In this document: positions 57,211 to 64,000 of the stretch, in pieces
Position numbering within the stretch: position 1 is the first letter of the stretch
Layout: every line of letters begins with the position of its first letter
NCBI RefSeq assembly: GCF_029892285.1
Contig: NZ_JARXVM010000001.1
Coordinates: 372,001-436,000, forward strand
DNA length: 64,000 nt
Direction: 5' to 3'
Source of the DNA: Rhizobium sp. SG_E_25_P2
GTDB taxonomy: Bacteria > Pseudomonadota > Alphaproteobacteria > Rhizobiales > Rhizobiaceae
Notes under the pieces: model-generated
The model's input: the letters and a program-made list of their open reading frames with translations, nothing else
What the model was told of the DNA's origin: nothing
Databases searched by the model: none
Position numbers and translations under genes: made by a program

Positions 57211-58182
57211 ATGTCATCCCACACACTCGAAGGCGCCTCTGCGGGCGGCGCGAAACGTATCCGCAAATCCATCGAATGGCCCACCATGCTCCTCGCTGTC
57301 GTCATATATGGCGGCTGGGGGCTTTTGACCTTCTTCTGGGCCGCTCTCCCCTATCCCCTGCTCTTCGCGCTCGGCGGCTGGATCATCGCCTGGCACGGCT
57401 CCCTTCAACATGAGGTGCTGCATGGGCACCCCACCCGCTTCAGGGTGATCAACGACGCCATAGGCTGGCCGCCGATCTCGATCTGGCTGCCTTACCGGCT
57501 CTACAAGCGCTCGCATCTCAAGCATCACAACGACGACTGGCTCACCGATCCGATCGAGGATCCGGAAACCTATTACTTCACCGGCGAGCACTGGGCGCGG
57601 ACCGGCGCGGCGGGACGGCTGCTCGCCACGCTCAACAACACCTTGCCGGGGCGGTTGATCCTCGGCCCGCTGATCGCTGTCGCAGCCTTGTTCGGCTCGG
57701 AGACAGCGCTGATGGTCAAGGGCGATCGGCGCAATCTCGGCCTGTGGCTCCGGCATATGGTGGGCGCGGCTATCGTCTTCGTCTGGGTGATCAGCGTCTG
57801 CGGCATGCCGCTCTGGATCTATCTCACCGCCTTCGTCTATGCCGGCCTCGCTTTTTCCAGGCTGCGCTCCTTTGCGGAGCACCGCTATGCCGGGGAGAAA
57901 GAGGAGCGGACTGCGATCGTGGAGAATACGCCGGCGTTCGGATTGCTGTTTCTGCACAACAATCTCCACATCGTGCATCACAGCCGTCCGCAACTGGCCT
58001 GGTACAAGATCCCGGCGCTGTACAAGGCCGAGCGCGACGCCTTCATCCGGCTGAATGGCGGCCTTGTTTATAACGGCTATTGGGAAGTGGCGCGGCGCTA
58101 TTTCTTCCGCGCGCATCATGAGCCGGTGCATCCGCATCATCCGGAGAGGGTGATCGTGGGCGATCAGGCCAGGGTCGGGTAG
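57211..58182 (+). CDS. membrane fatty-acid desaturase-like protein
   Basis: 323 residues, several membrane helices. The three histidine boxes of the desaturase superfamily are HEVLHGH, HLKHH and HNNLHIVHH, giving the diiron site. Relatives include fatty-acid desaturases and carotene or sphingolipid hydroxylases; substrate is not clear. The 3' end overlaps the convergent PhnD-like gene by 19 bp. No start-adjacent ribosome site stands out, but the N-terminus looks native. Confidence 0.88.
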   Translation: MSSHTLEGASAGGAKRIRKSIEWPTMLLAVVIYGGWGLLTFFWAALPYPLLFALGGWIIAWHGSLQHEVLHGHPTRFRVINDAIGWPPISIWLPYRLYKRSHLKHHNDDWLTDPIEDPETYYFTGEHWARTGAAGRLLATLNNTLPGRLILGPLIAVAALFGSETALMVKGDRRNLGLWLRHMVGAAIVFVWVISVCGMPLWIYLTAFVYAGLAFSRLRSFAEHRYAGEKEERTAIVENTPAFGLLFLHNNLHIVHHSRPQLAWYKIPALYKAERDAFIRLNGGLVYNGYWEVARRYFFRAHHEPVHPHHPERVIVGDQARVG

Positions 58183-58994
58183 CCCTGCTCTTCGGCCTGA
58201 CGACGGAAATCGTCGAGCCTCTGGTAGTCGCCGTCCGTGAGGATGGCGACGCCCTTCAGACCGAGCGCCGCGAGTATGGCGGCATTGGCCGAATCGCCGA
58301 TGACATCGGCAAGAGCCGATTGGATCAGAGCGAGTTCCTCGTCGCTCGTCGCGCCGCGCGTGATGAAGGGAAGTCCGGGGCCGCGGGGCGTCTCCGCCAC
58401 GATTCGCACGCCAGCCAGCCGTTCCGGCGCATGCTTCTCAAGCAACCCCCAGGTGACAGTGTCGACCGAAGCAATCTCGGCCAGGCCGTCGCGCACGGCG
58501 TCGATGGAGGCGACATGACCGCCGCTGACCATGATCGAGCCGAGAAAGGGCTGGCCCTTCGCCAAGGGCGCGAGCGCGGCGCGAAACAGGTTCATGCCGG
58601 AATTCGACATCCAGTCATTGATCGCAGCGCGGCGTCCACGGAAATCCTCAAGCGTCCGACCCGGATGGGCCTCATGGGCGATAACGAAGCTGGCGCGCTC
58701 CGTCCCCTCACCACCCTTGAACTCGTAAATCGGCGTGGCGACCAGGCGCACCCTGTCCCGGAGCTCCATGACATAGGGATAGCCGCAGGTCTGTGAGAAG
58801 ATCAGGTCCGGCTCGCTCCAGACCGCATGATAATGCGACTTGCGATCCAGCGCGTCTGAGACGGAAAGACCGCCCTTGCGAAGTCTCTGCGCAAGGGCGG
58901 TCCAAAGCCGGTCATTGGCCTCGCGCACCGGGCCTTCCATGTCATACATCGACAGGGTGGCGCGGAGCGTCGAAGCCAAGGATTGATCACTCAT
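58164..58994 (-). CDS. PhnD-like substrate-binding protein lacking a signal peptide, overlapping dnaA
   Basis: 276 residues. The fold of phosphonate/phosphite-type binding proteins: [58 protein letters not shown]. No signal peptide or lipobox precedes the domain, and no permease or ATPase genes are adjacent. The ATG overlaps the end of dnaA by 8 bp (ATGAGTGA, 58987-58994), so translation is coupled to dnaA. A cytosolic ligand-sensing role is inferred; transport is unlikely from what is visible. Confidence 0.85.
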   Translation of the reverse strand: MSDQSLASTLRATLSMYDMEGPVREANDRLWTALAQRLRKGGLSVSDALDRKSHYHAVWSEPDLIFSQTCGYPYVMELRDRVRLVATPIYEFKGGEGTERASFVIAHEAHPGRTLEDFRGRRAAINDWMSNSGMNLFRAALAPLAKGQPFLGSIMVSGGHVASIDAVRDGLAEIASVDTVTWGLLEKHAPERLAGVRIVAETPRGPGLPFITRGATSDEELALIQSALADVIGDSANAAILAALGLKGVAILTDGDYQRLDDFRRQAEEQGYPTLA

Positions 58995-60546
58995 TGATAA
59001 GGCGGCGCAGCAGTTCGACTTCCTGCGACAATTTCTGGTCGGAGGACAGAAGTTCTTCGATCTTGCGCACGGCGTGCAGAACCGTCGTATGGTCGCGTCC
59101 GCCAAAGCGACGACCAATTTCCGGGAAGGAACGCGGCGTCAGGGTCTTGGACAGATACATCGCCACCTGGCGCGGCTTCACGATCACGCGGGTGCGGCGG
59201 TTGGACACCAGTTCCTGGCGCGAGACATTGTAGTGCCGCGCGACGATGCGCTGGATGTCTTCGATTCGCACCCGCTTGGGCTCGCCGGCCCCGACAAGAT
59301 GCGCCAGCAGTTCGTCGACTCGCTCAAGCGACAGGTCCGGCTCGAAGGAGCGGCGGAAAATCAGCTGGTTGAAGGCGCCTTCCAACTCGCGGCCAGAGGC
59401 GGTGACGTTTTCGGCGACATGGCGAAGAATATGTTCGGGAATGTCGATGCCCGGATCTTCGGTGCGGGCCTGGGCCAGCCGGATCTTCATCATTTCCAGA
59501 CGCATTTCAAAATCGGGACCTTCGATCTCGATGGCCACACCGCCCTGCAGGCGGGAGCGGACGCGCGGATCGAGCGATTCGAGTTCCCAGGGCGCGCGGT
59601 CAGCGGCCACGACCACCTGCTTGGCGCTGTCGAGCAGCATATTGAGCAGATGGCAGAACTCGTTCTGGATCAGCTTGCCCTGCAGGAACTGCATGTCGTC
59701 GATGATCAGAATGTCGATGTTGCGGAGCGATTCCTTCAGCGTCAGCGCGTCGTTGTCGCGGATGGCGGTGGCGAAACGCCACATGAAATATTCGGCCGTC
59801 AGATAGACCACGCGCGGATTACGCGGGTTCGACAGCGCCGCGGCGGCAATGGCCTGCAAGAGGTGAGTCTTGCCGAGACCGACGCTCGAATGAATGAAGA
59901 GCGGATTGAAGCGCACTGCGCCCGCGCCCGATTCGGCGATCGTCTTGGCGGCGGCGAGCGCAACGCGGTTGGACGAGCCTTCTACGAAGCTCTGGAATGT
60001 GTAGCGGCTGTCGAGGGGCGAGCCAAACAGCGTGCTCTGCTGGGCGGGGGCCGCGCGGCTGGCGGTTTGCTGGGCCTGCGGCGACGTCATGTGCAGCGGT
60101 TGGGCAGGGTAGGAACTGGAGCCCCGGCGCTGCGGCTGGGCAGCGGGCGACGGATCGGCAAGGTTCGCGCCAGCTTCATCCGCCATAATCGGGCGAGAGG
60201 GACGTGCGGCGGACCTAACGAGAATTTCGACCTTGAGGATGTTGGCGTCTTCTTCCTGAAGAAGGGTCGTCATCATGTCGAGATAACGATTGTTGATCCA
60301 CGACTTCAAGAAGGTCGTCGGCACCGAGAGGCGCACAACGCTCTTCGAAACCGAATGGATCTTCAGCCGGCCAAACCAGCTGGCATAGACCTCGGGCCCG
60401 ACCTTGGCCTTGAGTCGCGCGCTGAAACGCTCGAACAAGGCGTCGCTCTTCATGCCGGTGTCCCCCGCATCCGCGCCAGCATTGGCTGCTGTTATGAGAG
60501 CGTCTCCCGATGAGAACGCGCCCTTTTCTGTCATTGTCATTTGCAT
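58987..60546 (-). CDS. dnaA: chromosomal replication initiator protein DnaA
   Basis: 519 residues from the ATG at 60546 (AGGCGG upstream); a GTG at 60582 is in frame. Domain I ([17 protein letters not shown]), a glutamine/alanine-rich linker, AAA+ domain with [28 protein letters not shown], and domain IV with the signature [17 protein letters not shown]. It opens oriC. The standard alphaproteobacterial location next to rpsT is kept. The Walker A begins SS instead of the common GG. Confidence 0.97.
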   Translation of the reverse strand: MQMTMTEKGAFSSGDALITAANAGADAGDTGMKSDALFERFSARLKAKVGPEVYASWFGRLKIHSVSKSVVRLSVPTTFLKSWINNRYLDMMTTLLQEEDANILKVEILVRSAARPSRPIMADEAGANLADPSPAAQPQRRGSSSYPAQPLHMTSPQAQQTASRAAPAQQSTLFGSPLDSRYTFQSFVEGSSNRVALAAAKTIAESGAGAVRFNPLFIHSSVGLGKTHLLQAIAAAALSNPRNPRVVYLTAEYFMWRFATAIRDNDALTLKESLRNIDILIIDDMQFLQGKLIQNEFCHLLNMLLDSAKQVVVAADRAPWELESLDPRVRSRLQGGVAIEIEGPDFEMRLEMMKIRLAQARTEDPGIDIPEHILRHVAENVTASGRELEGAFNQLIFRRSFEPDLSLERVDELLAHLVGAGEPKRVRIEDIQRIVARHYNVSRQELVSNRRTRVIVKPRQVAMYLSKTLTPRSFPEIGRRFGGRDHTTVLHAVRKIEELLSSDQKLSQEVELLRRLINE

Positions 60547-61302
60547 GTCGCCGCCTTTTTTCACGCCAAGAACGACGGCCACGGAACACTCCGCGACTCA
60601 TCGTCCGTCCTCCTGAAAGTCAGGCTCATCCGCCAATTCGCAGCCATTTCAGGACGCGAAAAGTTTGACGGGCCTCGTTGGGCTTGACGATCAGGATCTA
60701 ACGCTCATTTACTCACACTGTTCCCTGCATTCCCTGTCCCTGGAAAATGCGGGATTTACGCACTCGCCTCGTCGAAACACTCTCCGCGACATGTCGACAG
60801 AATAGCGCGGGATGACTCGGATGAGTCGACCCTTGGCATGCCTGTCGGTCGAGGATTGAGCGATGCTTCCGCCCGAGGCCGGAGCTTGGTTTACCGATGC
60901 GTCCTAACTGTCTTCACCGGTTTTTCCTGTCTCCGTGGATTTCATTTAGGCAAGATCGGCCGGCAAGATCAATCGCCTTTTTTACCCAATCTTAAGAGAA
61001 AACCGTTGACTTTCGCGAAGCTCAATCCGCACCCGGGACCCCCAAAAGAGAATCGCAGCCAAATCAATAGGATTCCCGAAAGAGCCAGTTTTGGGGGCGT
61101 CACAAACAAAAAAATAAAAAATTCACTTGACTCGATTTATTCGGACGCTGCCGCAGGGAAAGGCGCGAGCAACAAAAGACACCTCCCGCAAGCCATTGAA
61201 ATTCATATATTATTTACGCCTCTCACAAGCTCTCCGAAATGTTACAAATGTCAGATCTCGTGACAATTTGACGAACTTCGGACGACGATTCCGGAGAACG
61301 AC
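60547..61302. other. long AT-richer dnaA upstream region
   Basis: No supportable gene. It is AT-richer than its surroundings, especially 60950-61300. GANTC methylation sites occur at 60814, 60823, 61050, 61071, 61129 and 61287; the first two form GACTC-GGAT-GAGTC, an inverted repeat. No cluster of TTATCCACA-like DnaA boxes was found. The region probably holds the dnaA promoter and a long leader. Confidence 0.55.
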
Positions 61303-61328
61303 AAAAGGCCCGGCGCGAACGCCAGGCC
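61303..61328 (-). terminator. intrinsic terminator of rpsT
   Basis: On the minus strand GGCCTGGCG (61328-61320) and CGCCGGGCC (61315-61307) pair around a TTCG tetraloop, followed by TTTT. It ends 26 bp after the rpsT stop. Confidence 0.88.
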
Positions 61329-61354
61329 ATTTTAGAAAGCAATATTTGCTGTGA

Positions 61355-61621
61355 TCAGGCGCCGATCGAGTTCACGCGCTGGGCAAGACGAGAGACCTTG
61401 CGGGATGCGGTGTTGCGATGAACGACACCCTTGGTCGCGGCGCGCTGCAACTCAGGCTGAGCAGCCTTGAGAGCGGCTTCCGCTGCGGTCTTATCGCCAG
61501 AAGCGATTGCTTCCTCGACCTTGCGGATGAAGTTGCGCATACGCGAGCGACGCGACTTATTAACGTCCGTGCGGCGGGCGATCTTGCGGGTCGCTTTTTT
61601 CGCCGAAGTGGTATTGGCCAT
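61355..61621 (-). CDS. rpsT: 30S ribosomal protein S20
   Basis: 88 residues, [22 protein letters not shown]..., lysine/arginine-rich helices with [16 protein letters not shown] and [16 protein letters not shown]. Standard length. Transcribed alone from a consensus promoter at 61754-61782 with a leader of about 125 nt that contains a hairpin, and ended by its own terminator. Confidence 0.97.
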   Translation of the reverse strand: MANTTSAKKATRKIARRTDVNKSRRSRMRNFIRKVEEAIASGDKTAAEAALKAAQPELQRAATKGVVHRNTASRKVSRLAQRVNSIGA

Positions 61622-61716
61622 GTATGCCTCTCTAAATTCGATCCTGTCCGACATGCCCCTTTGCCGTGGACCCTTCCGGGGTACGGCCTCAATGCCGGGC
61701 AATGAGGGAGCATCCA

Positions 61717-61740
61717 GAAAAGCCGAATAGACGGCTTTTC
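61717..61740 (-). promoter_or_regulatory. terminator-like hairpin in the rpsT leader
   Basis: On the minus strand GAAAAGCCG (61740-61732) pairs with CGGCTTTTC (61725-61717) around a 6-base loop; the 3' arm ends in TTTT. It starts a few bases after the predicted transcription start of rpsT and could attenuate it, or could terminate the upstream enoyl-CoA hydratase transcript. Confidence 0.55.
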
Positions 61741-61753
61741 AAACTGTGGGCGG

Positions 61754-61782
61754 CGTATAGCGCCAAACCGCCCGTGCGTCAA
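61754..61782 (-). promoter_or_regulatory. sigma70-type promoter of rpsT
   Basis: On the minus strand TTGACG (61782-61777), 17-base spacer, TATACG (61759-61754). Strong match for a ribosomal-protein promoter. Confidence 0.75.
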
Positions 61783-61832
61783 TGATCCCGGCAAAAGAAT
61801 CTGTGGCGGTTGCGCGCATGACGAGTCCCGTT

Positions 61833-62606
61833 TCAGCGATGCCGGAAGGCCGGCTTACGCTTCTCCACAAAGGCCGTCATGCCTTCCTTCTGGTCATCCG
61901 TCGCAAACAGCGAATGGAACAGGCGCCGCTCGAAGCGCAACCCTTCGGCGAGCGTGGTCTCGAAGGCGCGGTTGACGCTCTCCTTGGCCATCATCACCGA
62001 AGGACCAGAGAAGGACGCGATCTTTTCGGCCGCCGCAAGCGCCTCGTCCAGGAGGCGGTCGGCTGGCACGACGCGCGCCACAAGCCCAATGCGCTCGGCC
62101 TCCTGAGCGTCAATCAGGCGGCCCGTCAGGACCATGTCCATGGCCTTGGCCTTGCCGACAGCGCGCGCCAGGCGCTGTGTGCCGCCCATGCCGGGCAGGA
62201 TGCCGAGCGTGATTTCCGGCTGGCCGAATTTGGCGGTGTCGGCGGCGATGATGAAGTCGGCCATCATCGCCACTTCGCAACCGCCGCCAAGCGCAAAGCC
62301 TGCGACCGCGGCGATCAACGGCTTGCGGAAGCCGGTGACGCGATCCCAGCCGGCGGCGTAGTCGGCGCCATAGGCTTCCGTGTAAGTAAGGTCCTTCATC
62401 TCTTTGATGTCGGCGCCTGCCGCAAACGCCTTTTCGGAGCCGGTCATCACCACGGCGCGCACAGCGTCATCGACGGCAAACGCAGAGAGCGCGTCGACAA
62501 GCTCTTCGAGCAGCTTTGCATTCAGCGCATTCAGCGCCTGGGGTCGGTTGAGTGTCACGAGGCCGACGGCTCCGCGGGTTTCGACGATCAGCGTTTCATA
62601 AGCCAT
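61833..62606 (-). CDS. enoyl-CoA hydratase
   Basis: 257 residues, crotonase fold. The oxyanion loop [31 protein letters not shown] and the block [23 protein letters not shown], with the two catalytic glutamates, support hydration of trans-2-enoyl-CoA. Standard length. It lies 15 bp downstream of mutM and before rpsT, the usual neighbourhood in the order. A specific pathway cannot be named. Confidence 0.93.
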   Translation of the reverse strand: MAYETLIVETRGAVGLVTLNRPQALNALNAKLLEELVDALSAFAVDDAVRAVVMTGSEKAFAAGADIKEMKDLTYTEAYGADYAAGWDRVTGFRKPLIAAVAGFALGGGCEVAMMADFIIAADTAKFGQPEITLGILPGMGGTQRLARAVGKAKAMDMVLTGRLIDAQEAERIGLVARVVPADRLLDEALAAAEKIASFSGPSVMMAKESVNRAFETTLAEGLRFERRLFHSLFATDDQKEGMTAFVEKRKPAFRHR

Positions 62607-62621
62607 GTGATGTTCCCGATT

Positions 62622-63509
62622 TTAAATCTGGCATTCAGAGCAAAAGAAGGTCGAGCGGCCGGCCTGGACGATGCGGCCGACAGTTCCCGCGCAGCCCGGC
62701 GTCGGGCAAGTCTGCCCCTCACGGTCATAGACGCGGAAACGATGCTGGAAATAGCCAAGCGAGCCGTCGGTCTGGATATGGTCGCGCAGCGACGAGCCGC
62801 CCGCCTCGATCGCCTCGGCGATCACCGCGCGGATGTCGTCCGACAATCTCGACAACCCAGCTTTCGGCGCGCCTCTGGCGTCGACAAGCGCGCCGACCGG
62901 GGTCTCCGGCGACAGACCGGCGCGGTGCATGGCCTCGCAAACATAGATATTGCCGAGGCCGGCGATGATCTTCTGGTCGAGGAGCGCGCTTTTCAGCGGC
63001 TGCTTGCGCCCCTTGAAGCGGGTGGCGAGATAATCCGCCGACAAGAGATTGCCTGTCGGTTCCGGCCCCAGCCCCTGGAAAGATGGGTAATCGTCAAGCA
63101 GCGGCGCGCTCCATAGATGCATGAAGCCGAACCGCCGGGGATCGTTATAGACGATACGGACCGGCCCCGCCTCGCCCGCGAGGTCGAAGACCACATGATC
63201 ATGGGCCGCGTCCTTAGAGCGGGGATGATGGAATTCGCCGGGCGCTGCGCGCTCTTCCGCCTCGATCCGGAACGAGCCGGACATGCCGAGATGGGCGATG
63301 ACAGTTGAGCCGCCCTCGATATGAATGAGAAGATATTTGGCTCGTCGCCCCAACGCCTCGATGCGGCGTCCCTGAAGAGTGTCGACGAAGCCTTCGGGAA
63401 AAGGAAATCGGAGATCGGGCCTGTTGAGCGTCACGCGGTCGATGCGCGCCTTTTCCATGAAGGGCGCGAGCCCGCGGCGCACGGTCTCCACTTCAGGCAA
63501 TTCGGGCAT
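62622..63509 (-). CDS. mutM: formamidopyrimidine-DNA glycosylase (Fpg/MutM)
   Basis: 295 residues. Begins [14 protein letters not shown], giving the catalytic Pro2 and Glu3; RRAKYLLIH holds the beta-turn lysine; the H2TH region has [15 protein letters not shown], and a C-terminal zinc finger with four cysteines (CPTPGC, FFCSEC). It removes 8-oxoguanine and nicks at the site. It starts the mutM-hydratase pair. Confidence 0.97.
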   Translation of the reverse strand: MPELPEVETVRRGLAPFMEKARIDRVTLNRPDLRFPFPEGFVDTLQGRRIEALGRRAKYLLIHIEGGSTVIAHLGMSGSFRIEAEERAAPGEFHHPRSKDAAHDHVVFDLAGEAGPVRIVYNDPRRFGFMHLWSAPLLDDYPSFQGLGPEPTGNLLSADYLATRFKGRKQPLKSALLDQKIIAGLGNIYVCEAMHRAGLSPETPVGALVDARGAPKAGLSRLSDDIRAVIAEAIEAGGSSLRDHIQTDGSLGYFQHRFRVYDREGQTCPTPGCAGTVGRIVQAGRSTFFCSECQI

Positions 63510-63585
63510 GGTCGGCGGCTTTCTCGGGCAGGTGACTGTCGCCGTCTATATAGACAAGCCGAACGCCCCCCGCCAGCCCGGCCGA

Positions 63586-64000
63586 TCAATCGGTTGCGGG
63601 CTGATAGGGATCGGCGAGCGCCGCGCCGGGACGGCTGATCGGGTATTTGCGAACCGATATCTTGGCCGCCATGCGTTTTTCGCCGTAGCGCGACAGGAGT
63701 TCGCGGAAACTCTTATGCATGCCGCCGTCCTGATAGGCATACGCAGTCGACGCCGCAGGCATGGAGAGCGGGGCGGACGCCAGCGCCGGTTCGGTGAGGC
63801 AGGGCGCGAGCGGATTGGCGGGCAGGCTTTCGGCCGGCTGGTTGAACACGTAGCGGCCGGAGCAAGCGCCGACAGCAGGTTCGCGACGCGTTGTCTCGAA
63901 GGAATCATAGCCGAGTTTGATCGCCCGCCAGAACGCCATATTGGGATCGCCCGCATGCCGGGCCATATTGTCAGGCGTCATGCGGAATGGGTAGGACTGG
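63586..64000 (-). CDS. L,D-transpeptidase/YafK-like protein (C-terminal part; N-terminus outside window)
   Basis: About 138 residues are visible; the frame is open to the window edge, with QSYPFRMTPDNMARHAGDP at the upstream end. YPFRMTxxNM followed by FWRAIKLGYDSFETTRREPAVGACSGRYVF resembles the region just after the YkuD active site in YafK-like murein L,D-transpeptidases. The catalytic cysteine would lie outside the window. The C-terminal tail (about 80 residues) is low in recognisable motifs. Internal ATG at 63981 is not the real start. Confidence 0.78.
   Translation of the reverse strand, partial: QSYPFRMTPDNMARHAGDPNMAFWRAIKLGYDSFETTRREPAVGACSGRYVFNQPAESLPANPLAPCLTEPALASAPLSMPAASTAYAYQDGGMHKSFRELLSRYGEKRMAAKISVRKYPISRPGAALADPYQPATD

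Noticed and set aside
60838-61263. 141-codon frame upstream of dnaA
   Set aside because: Runs through AT-rich regulatory sequence on the strand opposite dnaA and rpsT, with no domain pattern or ribosome site.
60547-61354. Replication origin next to dnaA
   Set aside because: AT-rich but no cluster of DnaA boxes; in this order oriC usually lies elsewhere.

Overview
The window is about 62-65% GC, almost fully coding, and reads as chromosomal core of an alphaproteobacterium, most likely order Hyphomicrobiales (Rhizobiales). The evidence is a set of gene orders typical of that order: rpmH-rnpA-yidC plus engB and argB; lptC-lptA-lptB-rpoN-hpf-ptsN; hrcA and grpE beside rph-rdgB-hemW; and mutM-enoyl-CoA hydratase-rpsT-dnaA. 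An OlsB-type ornithine-lipid acyltransferase and a ScfR-type propionate regulator fit too. The genus cannot be fixed from the sequence alone.

Layout. 1-8.6 kb: the methylmalonyl-CoA (propionate) route, with a divergent PccR-like regulator (cut by the window edge), pccB, two small paralogous membrane proteins, pccA, methylmalonyl-CoA mutase and epimerase. A ParDE toxin-antitoxin pair sits antisense between pccA and the mutase. 8.8-13.1 kb: MarR regulator, polysaccharide-export lipoprotein, DHA2 drug-efflux MFS protein and a GH16 glycanase. 13.2-21.1 kb: argB, engB, yidC, rnpA and rpmH on the minus strand, interrupted by a plus-strand insert of an ECF sigma factor, RskA-like anti-sigma, DinJ-YafQ toxin-antitoxin and a fasciclin protein, and by a DMT permease. 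21.3-29.9 kb: histidine kinase, tRNA-Arg(ACG), an 860-bp non-coding stretch with a large palindromic element, mutS, maeB (malic enzyme-PTA fusion) and a LysR regulator. 30-38.5 kb: small unknown protein, OlsB, hybrid kinase, lspA, SpoU and RlmI-like methyltransferases, CoxG-like protein, LapA, ihfB, sppA. 38.7-43.9 kb: LPS transport (lptCAB), rpoN, hpf, ptsN. 43.9-52.1 kb: AEC transporter, thioesterase, MTA/SAH nucleosidase, guaA, exported hydrolase with divergent GlxA-type regulator, diguanylate cyclase, Spx/ArsC-like protein, YbaK. 52.1-64 kb: grpE, hrcA, rph, VOC protein, rdgB, hemW, fatty-acid desaturase, PhnD-like protein overlapping dnaA, rpsT, enoyl-CoA hydratase, mutM and the C-terminus of an L,D-transpeptidase.

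Most of this is housekeeping and well understood. I saw no prophage, IS element, CRISPR array or defence island, and no clear-cut new system. The best leads are the sigma/anti-sigma/fasciclin insert that carries a toxin-antitoxin pair, the paired membrane proteins locked between the two carboxylase subunit genes, the signal-less PhnD-like protein overlapping dnaA, a hydrolase with apparent exported and cytoplasmic starts, and several leader or intergenic hairpins.
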